DNA from: a virus
Virus record (IMG/VR): IMGVR_UViG_3300042301_000695
Coordinates: 1-47,322 of that record
Length of the DNA stretch: 47,322 bases
Reading direction: 5' to 3' (one strand)
Notes under the pieces: generated by a model
The model's database searches: none
What the model was told of the DNA's origin: nothing
What the model saw: only the letters and a program-made list of their open reading frames with translations
Position numbers and translations under genes: made by a program
In this document: positions 19,783 through 29,200 of the stretch, piece after piece
Numbering within the stretch: position 1 is the stretch's first letter
How the letters are laid out: every line of letters begins with the position of its first letter

Positions 19783-20845
19783 CCTTATCTTCTAGTGCGG
19801 CTAGACGGGCTTCCAGGTCTTTAATTACAGAATCCTGGTGCTTTAGCGCAAGCAACAGAGCGGCAGTTAGCTCAGGGTAGTGCACACCTTCTGGGGTCTT
19901 GCTTCCATCTTCTTCAACCTTATAGAATGCAAAGATGTCTAATTCGCTGTCTGCAAGATCTTCTGCAATAAAACCTGCGTAAACCTTTGCAGAATCGCCC
20001 TGCTCCTCGACTTCATCTTTTCGCCTAAATGTCTTTGGCTGTAAATTCAGGATGGCCTCATAGGGGAGGACAAGGTCTTCTATGTCCTGCTTATATCTCT
20101 CAGATGAAGATGTGCGAACAAAGTTGCCCGTAGAAGTGATTGAAGCACCAGTAAGGCCAAGCCCATCGCCGTTCAGTTGATTTCTAATTAATGCTCCACC
20201 AGAAGTTATGCCGCTACCGGGCGATGCAAAGGTGCCCGGAGTTGATATGCCATTCTCGGCAGAGAAGCTTCCGCCAAATACTCCGGTGTTTCCCTGCAGG
20301 TAGATGCCGCTTGTGGAAAAGATACCAATTCTTCCCGAGCCATCTGCCTGAATGTTTCCAACGCTTGAGCCGCCACTCAGGAAAGTCGCAGAAGAACCTG
20401 AGATGGTAACACTTTTTCCATCTACTGCAGTGGTGTTTAGGTTTCCACCAGTAATCGTGAGACCATCAATAGTTCCACCAGAAATTCTATTTGCGCTCAT
20501 TGTTCCAACGGTAACGTTAGCGGCATTAATTTTATAAGTGCTAGTCTCTTCATCTAAAGTGCCAAGCGCCGTTAATGCCTCTAGTGAATCTGCAATAGCT
20601 TCGTTGGCCTTTTCCAGTGCTTCAATTGAGTCAGTTTGCGCCTGATCGACTGCTGCATTTGTAGCAGTTAGCTGAGTCAAAGCAGTATCTAGTCTCTTGT
20701 AGCTATTCTGCAACTGAGCATCTCTAGTTACGTTATTGACCTCCGCCGACCTAAAGCTAGTCTCTAAGTTATTTACAGCCTTCTCAACCTCGCGGCTCCA
20801 GTTAAGTGAACCAGTTGGCAAATTGTTATTTGGAAATACGGTCAT
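19778..20845 (-). CDS. Tail fibre with S74 intramolecular chaperone
   Basis: A 355-aa fibre. The N-terminus (MTVFPNNNLPTGSLNWSREV) is a docking motif shared with the collagen-like protein at 38840. A coiled coil follows (about 35-100), then a glycine/serine-rich beta region with repeats (ISGGTIDGLTITGGNLNT), and from about residue 245 an S74 peptidase/chaperone domain: SSERYKQDI with the Ser and Lys of the self-cleavage site, LQPKTFRRKD, AGFIAEDLAD, and a final helix that aids trimerisation. The chaperone part cuts itself off after the trimer folds. Start overlaps the upstream stop by one base. Confidence 0.88.
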   Translation of the reverse strand: MTVFPNNNLPTGSLNWSREVEKAVNNLETSFRSAEVNNVTRDAQLQNSYKRLDTALTQLTATNAAVDQAQTDSIEALEKANEAIADSLEALTALGTLDEETSTYKINAANVTVGTMSANRISGGTIDGLTITGGNLNTTAVDGKSVTISGSSATFLSGGSSVGNIQADGSGRIGIFSTSGIYLQGNTGVFGGSFSAENGISTPGTFASPGSGITSGGALIRNQLNGDGLGLTGASITSTGNFVRTSSSERYKQDIEDLVLPYEAILNLQPKTFRRKDEVEEQGDSAKVYAGFIAEDLADSELDIFAFYKVEEDGSKTPEGVHYPELTAALLLALKHQDSVIKDLEARLAALEDKV

Positions 20846-22392
20846 TAGTTCCTCACTAACGGTGTAGTTGCAAATTCATCAAAGCTCAGCCCTGAGTTTG
20901 TTGTGTTGAAATCAGCGATAGTTCCACCAGTCCAAGCCAAGTTAAAGTCCGCAATAGTTACAAACTTCTTTGCAGTAAATGAGATGTTGCTTGTGCTGTA
21001 AGAAAGGTTTGAAACCCTAAACTTACCGTCATAGTCATTTAGGATTGCCCCAAGGTCTTCGCCAAATGAAACGCCAGTTGCGATACTTCCGCTTATCTCC
21101 ATCTTGGGTCCCATAATCGCCTGAGCAGCGGCAACGCCACGGTCAACCTGAATCCTTCGGCTAGTGATAAATGGGTTATCAATGCTTGTGCTAGAGATCT
21201 CAGCTACATAATCTTCGGAAGCTCCGGTCACAAACTTTGCGGATGTTTTCTCAAAGAACACGCCAGTGCCAACGATGTAGATAGCGGGGTAGTCTGTGCC
21301 ACCAGAAGATTCGACACCAATTTTGTAAGGCGCTAGGGTTACATCTTCAGGGTCGCCATCTGCTCTTTGCATTTGCACAGACGGTGGGGCTGTGATGATA
21401 ACTTCGATCTCGTCAAAGTTTTCAGTCAGTCTTACTTCTAGCTTTCCGCCTTGGTCCGCCCACTGCACAGGTGAAATAGGGTAGTCATCGGAACCAACTA
21501 CTACATACTCTCCAGTGCTGTGAGTGTCTGGAAATGGAAGCTGAGTAATCTGAGACACTACAACAGGCTGTTGAACTGAAGTTAGGGATGCATTTATCTT
21601 AAAACGCTTTACAACGGTTTCACCAGCCTCTACCTGCATAGAATCAGCAAAAGATGCATTACGGTTTACTGATGAAGTATTGACGTTACTGCCTTGCTCT
21701 CTAACAACTTTGCTAGCACCGTAGGAAGTATTGTAATTAAATACCTCGACTTCCTTAGCTGCATCGTAGGAGTCGATCGAAAGCGATTTGTCCATAACAT
21801 ACTCAGAGAGGTCAATAGAAGTGCTAGCACCCTCTCGGAACCAAAGGGTGTCGTCTTCGATATACATTTCCATAAAGGTATTGTCGTCTGCGTCCAGTGG
21901 AGTAGCCGCACAAAGCATCTTTAAATGCTCCCAGACATTGCCATTCCAGCCGGGGAAGTTTACTTCAATGCCGTCCAGTTTTGTCTCAAAGCCAGTTACA
22001 AACTCGGGCACAACATCAACAAGCTCGCAGTAGTAAAGAATTGCCTCAAGAAGAGTGGTTCCGCTTCCGCCCTTGGCAGCAGCCTGTCTGGTCGAGTTTA
22101 AGCGATACTGAATAGTCTCGCCAGAGATGGTTGCAGAAACTTCGCCAATGCTTACCTGTCTAGCGCGAAAGCTAACTGCTCCAAACTCAGAGTCTGTGAC
22201 TTTGATTTTGTTATTTACGGCAACCAGTGTGCCCCTAGAGCCTGAGTCAGCGATAACTGTTACGCTTACCTGACCTGCACCACCCTGAATGTTTTGAGGC
22301 TCAAATGGGCTAGCGTCCTCTGCATAAGAATAGCTAACAATCTTGTCTTCTTGAAAAGTTCCGCTTCCGCTTACGTTTTCTACTGTAATCAT
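20845..22392 (-). CDS. Minor tail protein (tail-hub/baseplate type)
   Basis: A 515-aa mostly beta protein directly after the distal-tail-like gene, where siphoviruses encode the hub that carries fibres. It begins MITVENVSGSGTFQEDKIVS. A segment with GNVWEHLKMLCAATPLDADD and MEMYIEDDTLWFREG resembles the gp27/gpD-like fold region of tail hubs. The C-terminal 60 residues contain two similar short units (VTIADFNLAWTGG and GGTIADFNTTNSG). No peptidase motif is seen. Assignment rests on position, size and beta content. Start overlaps upstream stop by one base. Confidence 0.68.
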   Translation of the reverse strand: MITVENVSGSGTFQEDKIVSYSYAEDASPFEPQNIQGGAGQVSVTVIADSGSRGTLVAVNNKIKVTDSEFGAVSFRARQVSIGEVSATISGETIQYRLNSTRQAAAKGGSGTTLLEAILYYCELVDVVPEFVTGFETKLDGIEVNFPGWNGNVWEHLKMLCAATPLDADDNTFMEMYIEDDTLWFREGASTSIDLSEYVMDKSLSIDSYDAAKEVEVFNYNTSYGASKVVREQGSNVNTSSVNRNASFADSMQVEAGETVVKRFKINASLTSVQQPVVVSQITQLPFPDTHSTGEYVVVGSDDYPISPVQWADQGGKLEVRLTENFDEIEVIITAPPSVQMQRADGDPEDVTLAPYKIGVESSGGTDYPAIYIVGTGVFFEKTSAKFVTGASEDYVAEISSTSIDNPFITSRRIQVDRGVAAAQAIMGPKMEISGSIATGVSFGEDLGAILNDYDGKFRVSNLSYSTSNISFTAKKFVTIADFNLAWTGGTIADFNTTNSGLSFDEFATTPLVRN

Positions 22393-23267
22393 TAGACCTC
22401 TTTAAAGTTGGCGCTCATTCCAACTTGCCCATCATTAATTGCCGCTGAGTAGTATTCAACATTTGGCAGCTGAGTAAACTGAAGTGCAGAAGTTCCTCGA
22501 CCGCTCCAGAATTCTCCCTGTAGCACAGAATCGGACTCTGGCAATATCTGTGCAATCATTCCAGAGATTCTTAGATCGCTAGCTGACGCGACGGTGTTCC
22601 TGATAAACACATCTACCATTGAGTAAGTGTTTCCATTGACTTGAGTATTGGTTCGAATCGCGCTATTGTTAGCGAGAATTGCTGCGTTAACCACAACGGC
22701 AGAGCCACCATCTCTCGGGTATTGCCTTAACGAAACAGTTGCTGAACCACTTGAGAGAACGCCATGCGCCCCGAAGTGCAACTTGTATCCCTCTGGAATA
22801 ATAATTCGCTGATAGGTGGTGCTTTCTGCCGCCCCGGAAAAAACGATTTTAAGAGACTGATAGGGGTAGTTCTTTGTGTTGCTGGCAGTTGAGATTAGCG
22901 ACTGAGCTCCAACAGAACAAATGGAAGGCCAGTCACCAAGCGATAGCATTGGAGATGCCCAGTGAGGTGGTAGCAAGTTGGTATCAATTGCATAGGGGTC
23001 TAGCCAATAGAATGGGCCATCGCCATAAATCCCATCAGCGTAGTCCTTGATTGTGTGCAAGCTGTCTTCCCGAGTTTCGGAGTTTAGCGAGCCATTCCAA
23101 GATACTGAAAACGCCCTGTGGTTGGCTCCAGAACGCTTTATGTGGGTTCTGCCATTCAGTAGCTGATTCTCGACTAAAAAGCCCTCAGAATCGACCTTGA
23201 GGCCAGTCAGAGGTGCTGGGATCCAGCACTGACTCTGAGCATTTCCAAAGTAGACTTTTCTATTCAT
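22392..23267 (-). CDS. Distal tail-like minor tail protein
   Basis: A 291-aa protein encoded immediately after the tape measure, the usual place of the distal tail (Dit) protein. The first third has the Dit-like look (VYFGNAQSQCWIPAPLTGL, RAFSVSWNGSLNSETRED), followed by PFYWLDPYAIDTNLLPPHW and a C-terminal beta-sandwich that may bind carbohydrate. It would form the ring at the tail tip on which the hub is built. The 1-nt overlaps with both neighbours indicate coupled translation. The name is inferred from gene order. Confidence 0.7.
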   Translation of the reverse strand: MNRKVYFGNAQSQCWIPAPLTGLKVDSEGFLVENQLLNGRTHIKRSGANHRAFSVSWNGSLNSETREDSLHTIKDYADGIYGDGPFYWLDPYAIDTNLLPPHWASPMLSLGDWPSICSVGAQSLISTASNTKNYPYQSLKIVFSGAAESTTYQRIIIPEGYKLHFGAHGVLSSGSATVSLRQYPRDGGSAVVVNAAILANNSAIRTNTQVNGNTYSMVDVFIRNTVASASDLRISGMIAQILPESDSVLQGEFWSGRGTSALQFTQLPNVEYYSAAINDGQVGMSANFKEV

Positions 23268-26200
23268 TATCTGCTGCCTCTTCTGGACATCTTGGTGTTT
23301 CCGCTATTTGCAACTTCTGCAATCTTGGTGCTGTCTGCATACAAGTTTACAGGACGGTCACCGAACTGCCTTAGCAGCTGGCGGTCCTCTGGGGACAGGA
23401 ATACCATGCTTGGACCCTGCTGTGACATAGCTCCACCCATGTTCGAGGCTGGCGAGAATCCGACTCGCTGCTGGTTTAGCGCGTTGAAGAAATCAACTCC
23501 ATAGGCACTAACTGAGCTTGCTTTGACCACATACTCACCGTTTGAGAGCATTGTTGGGATACTGTCGCTTGTTCCACTTCCCGAACCCCTCACAAGGCCA
23601 CCAGTTGCCATGCCTCTGCCGCGAAGATCATTTGCCATCTTATTAAGCTCTCTATACATTTCGATGTAAGAATTGTAATGAGTCGAATTAGTGGGGAACT
23701 GCCTAGCAAGGTTCAGAGCTGCAGTTGCCTGACTTTGTGCAAGGGAACTGCTCTTAGTCGTAGTAACAACTTCAACAGACAGCTTTCTACCTTGATTTAG
23801 CCAAGCCTCAAGCTTTGCCTCCGCATCCTGAAATGCTAGTTTGTGAATGTCAATCACACCTAGGCTTCTAGATTGAGCTAGCCAGTCACGAATCTTTCTA
23901 TCGGCGGCATCCGCTGTAATTCCAGTAACTTTAGGTGCGCCAAACTCACGTTCTAGGTATAGCCAGTTACTTAGTGAGGCATCTGCGATAAGAGTATTAA
24001 CTTCCCTAAGTTCAGCAGGAGTCAGCACCCTCTTTTTATTGATAAATTTATCAAGATCGTCTTCTGCATCATCAGTATCTGCATCTACATCTACAGTTGT
24101 GCTTCTTTGCTTTTCAACAAACTCCTTGATTGCCTGTTCTGCTGCCGTTAGCCCTAGGGCAACTTCGATGTCAACGTCTCTAGGTGCATCTGAAGCGGCT
24201 TCAGCAAAGTTATCAAATAGCGATGCATAAACCCCAAGCTCTTCCGAGTTATAGCCAAGGGCTTTTGCTTCTGCTAAGAACTGACGCTTCAAGGTTTCAG
24301 AAGAATCCTCTAGTTCAGATTGGTTCATGCCCAACTTAGCCAGGGTCTCGATGTGCTTCTGGTAGGTTGATACCATGCCAAGCAGAGCGCTTCTATTCCT
24401 AATTGCAGCATCAGAGTTGCCAGTTAGCGAAGTGGAGGAATTGGATTGTGCCTCAGCTAACTGCTTTTCGCTATCGGTAATCTGCTTGTTTACCTTAGCA
24501 AGTTCTGCACGAATCTTTGCAGCACGAGCTTCATCTCCGTAACGCTCGGCAACGCTTAGCTGGTATTCAAGGATTGACCTGTCTGCGGTTAATCCCTTGA
24601 TTTCATTGTTAGCTTCAGTGATTGCATCTTTAGCATCATTTATAGAGCCAGCTAGATCTCGCCATCCAGTAGTTATGTCGTCCCTTGATATTTGCTTACC
24701 AAATTCAAGTTCAACAATTCTGCTTAGAATTCCACTTAGGTCTCCAGCATATTCAACTACGGTGCGAAGTGCATCCGCTAGATTATTTGCTGAATCCTCT
24801 GCATCGTCAAGAGAGTCATCAAATTCATCAGTAACACCAAGAGCGGTTTTAATTGCGGTGTAAATTTCATTTTCATTGATTGCAGTCCCAAGTGCGTCAG
24901 AAACTGAAGTTAGAGCTTCTTTAATTAGCTCAATTACACCGATCTGCTCCTGAAGGGCTTTTATCTTTTGAGCATTTCCAACTGCGTCTTCATTGTTTAA
25001 TATTAGTATTTGATCATAAAGCTCATTATATCTTTGGTTTATTTCCCTTAATGGATCTCCACCATTTTCTGCAGCTGAGAAAATATCATTTAGGATTTTA
25101 CTTACGTTAAATCCTTGACTTTCTAATTGGCTAAGAAGGTCAGGATATTTCTCAATCGTAGCCTTAAAGTTTTCGTCTTGCATAATTGCGTTAGCAAACC
25201 ATGCACGAGTGTTATCTCCAAGCGCCAGCGTTGAGTCCTTGATGCCCTCTGCTACATTTTTATTTGCAGAAACAAATTCATTGGAAACTCCAGTAATTCT
25301 TTGAATTGCTACTGCTGTATTGTTGGCTTCGCTTGAGTATGTTCTGGTCTTTACAGAAACTGTGGTAAATACATCAGAATTTGCCTGCTGAGCTGCAGTC
25401 AGCTTATTATACTCAACGGTATCTTGCTTGATTGCATCTCTAAGTGATGCAACTCCGCCGCCGGATTCAAGAATGTTTATCTTGCTTTGTTCAATTGCGG
25501 CAGAAACTGCTGCGATTGCAGTAGAGATTAAGCTAACAGCCGCCAAAGCTCCGGTAGCCCAGGTCGCGGCACTCATAAAAATAGCTGTTGGCCCAAGCGA
25601 CATCTTGCTTGATCTTGAGGCGGCTTTAGTCTCAGCATCGATAGCTGCTCTGTTTTTTATCCTCTCAGCTGCCTCGGCCTTTTCCTGCTGAGTAGCATTT
25701 TTTGAAGCAAATGTTGCCCTATCTTTAGCCAACTGAAGTTCGCTATATGCTACAACCTCGCCCTTCACGGTGGTAATAAGCATTTTGCTTCCACCAATAC
25801 GAGCCAGAAGCTCATTGCGCATTTCAGCGTTTCCTGCAGCTTCAGAATCTATCTGCCGAAGAAGAAGCTTTCTCTGGTTGACCATTTTATTAACAGCATC
25901 AGCTTCGTTTCTACTATTTGCTAGATAGATATTGTCAACTTTTAAAAGCCTGCTCTTTACGGCATTAACGTCCTTAACTTCTTTGCCTAGAAAATTAAAC
26001 CTATTGGACAAACGTCCAATAGAATCAGACAAGCCATCGGTTAGCTTTGAAGTTGTTGGAGTAATAACACCACGAACATCTGAAGACGCAAACTTAAGCT
26101 GATCGCGCATCTCAATAAGCCCACCGCCCCAACCAGTAAGCTGCTTTAGCATATTGCCCATGCCACTAATGGAAGTTGAGTTATTGGCAGTGTTAATTGC

Positions 26201-29200
26201 TGCGACTCTAAACGCATAGATTTGAGCGATAAGCTTTGCGAACGCAGAAACTCCAAGAGTTGCAGCAGCACCAAGAGCTGTAACACCAAGAGAAGAAGCG
26301 GCCAGCACTGAGAATAGTGGATTCTTGGCCATCTCCTTCATGATCTGAAGCAGACCATTCATAGGTTCGACTACGAAGCCAATTCCTGCAGCCAAGCCCT
26401 TGCTAAGCTCTTCTGTAAGAGCCTTAACATTGTTGTTAAAGATTTGAATCTGTGCGTCTAAGTTGTCGACAGTCTTTCCAAAGGTGTCGCCAAGGAATGC
26501 TCCAGTTTCAAATGAACCATTTGCATCGCTGATGGCTTGGTCGACAACATTAAGGTTCTCAGCAAGTCTTGTGAGCGTATTGATCTCACGAGTCTCAACG
26601 ATATTGAGGCTGTCAAATGCAGCAGTAAGATCTTTAGTCGCACCAAGGCCACCTAGAATTGCACGGAATACATCATATGAAGCACCTTCGGTTCCCCATG
26701 CAGCTGCAAAGTCTTCAGAGGACATTCCAGCAAGTTTTGCAAAGTTATTAAGGCCAGCTCCACCTCTTGAAACTACACGGTCAATATCGGCAAACACACG
26801 AGTAAATACACCACGAGCCTGTTCAGCCTGAATACCAGTTGAAGCTAGGGCCGTTGCCATACCGACAATTTCACCCGGAAGCAATCCGGCCTGAGTTGAA
26901 ACCGCAGCAATGCTTTCCGATAGAGTCAAAATTTCAGGCTCGGTCGCTACTGCGTTCATGCCAGCAAATAGAACTGCTGAACCTAGGTTAGAGAACTGAG
27001 AGTAATCTACGTTTGCAAGTTCTGCGATACGACCAAACTTCTGTGCAACCGTGTCAGCCGCAACACCAGTTACAGATGCGAATTGGGCAACAACCTCGGT
27101 AAAGCCAACGATGCCCGAAGCTGATACTCCCATCTGCGCACCGAGGGTGGCAATGCGCGAGATCTCTTCAAAAGAAACTGGAATCTGTTCAGAAAGCTCA
27201 ATAAAAGCCTGCTTGAGAGATCTAGACTCTTCTTCGGCTCCGGCGATAGTTGTGGCCAATGGCTCGATAGCACGTTCAACCGAAGTAAAGGCAGTTTCAT
27301 AAGAACGGTAAGACTGACTAATATTAAAAATCTGACGAGATGCCTGCCAAAGCTGACGGCTAACTGCAGCGTAAGCATTGCCAACATCGTAAAGTGCGTA
27401 GCGGCCAGTAACCCATGAGTTAATTAGATTCTTGCTTTGAGCTTCAACAGCTTTCGCTGCCTGAACTTGTTCACGCATCTGAGCTTGAATCTCGGAGCTA
27501 AATGCCTTCTTTGTGGCCTTCTCAAGTTGAATCTGAGTGTCCACAGTCATGGCTGCAGTGTTTTGATACTTCTTTGAAACATCGCCAGCTCGCGTGGTGG
27601 CTTTAACCTGCTCGAACATCTGGCGTTCAAGCTCACGACCCTGTGTGATTACCTTAGCAAGATCTGGGAAAAGAGGCATCTGCTTCAGTGGAAGAGTTGG
27701 CCCTTCCATTCCCTTTGGTAGAATAAAACGCTCTACCTGCGGGCTTGCTGCGATCTCTTCGCGGATACCCTTTTCCTTGTCAAGAAGTCTTTTGTATTCT
27801 TCTTGGTTCTGCAGTTTCTTTAATGCTTGGTTAGCAAGCTTCTGCTCCTGCTCAGTAAGCTCAGCAGTAATTGCCTGAACCTGGGTCATGGCCAAGAACA
27901 TCTTAACTGCGTTGTCAGCTGACTCGCCACTAGCGCTTGCTACTCCGTCGCCAGAACCACCATCACCGCCGGAGTCAGGTTTCTTTGCGTTTCTAGGAGC
28001 GTTCTTAGCTTCCTTGACAAGCAGTCGAGCTCCATAGTCTGCAGTTTCTAGGGTTTGCGAAGACTCAACAGGCAAAAGCTTGTCAAGAACAGATTTGATT
28101 ACAAGAGCAATGCGGTTGTCAACTTTTGCATAGTGAGCTGGTAGCCAAGCCTCCATCTCATTTTTAACATCTTCCACTCTTACTTCAAGACCACTCTTTG
28201 TAGTCCTAAAGAAAGACTTCTCTTCTTCCGTCAAGAAATCAGAGTAGTGCTCTTTAATCTTAAGGATTAGGTTGGTAAGGGACTTTCCGTCCGAGGTTAG
28301 AACCTTTGCAATTTGAGAGTCAGAATCTTTAAGAATCTTATTTGCTTCAAAAGTCTTAGCTTTAGCAAATGGGTTTTCCATTTCAGGAAGACCAGCGCCA
28401 AGTTGCTTGTTGGTGTCGTTAATATACTTGATTGCTTTGGCAAGGTTGCCGAGGTCGGTCTGACCAGCGTTATTGCCAACAATTACAGCACCCTGTTCTG
28501 AAAGAGTCTGTAGTATAAAAATTGTTTTTTGAATTTTTTCGTAGAAGTCTTTTAGGTTTTCTACTGGATCCTGCGAGCCAATCCCGCCTGAGATCATTGC
28601 CTTAGAGGCAATCTTCTCTAGGTCTTTTCTAGAGCCTGGCTGGAATTGTATGTTTGGGTTTGTAGCCCAAGTGTCTACTGGCGGTGCCTGCACAAAAGAG
28701 AAAAGGTCTACAAAGCCATTTAGCTTGTCCTTAACCGTGATGGCAGCTTCAGTTAGTTTTTGTCCGAGTTCTTCGTTGTATTCAACGTCAAACGCAACTT
28801 CAGCAATCTTGCCAAACCTGCTAAGTTCATCTAAGAACTCTTGCTGCCAAGCAGCCATTCCGCTTGCAAGCTCAGGCTCTGGTGCCTGAGCAGCTAGTTC
28901 ATTTTCTACGGCAGAAATCTCAGCTGCGGTTTGCTTGGCTTTTAGTTGAATCAGTTTCTTTTCGAGTTCCGCCTGCTCTAGAACCTTAGCTTGCACCGCT
29001 TGTGCGGCAGAAGCTCTTTGATCCAAATCTCTAGTCTCGTCGTCTGCAATTCTTTGATAAGCCAATGCATAGTCTTTGGCTGCTTCAATTTCAAACTCAA
29101 GATTACTTTCGTTTAACTGTGCGTTAGAAGATTCTTTTGCTTGGTCCCTCAGCGACTTTACGGACTCAGCTGCGCCATCAGAAGCAGTGGCAAGCTCTTG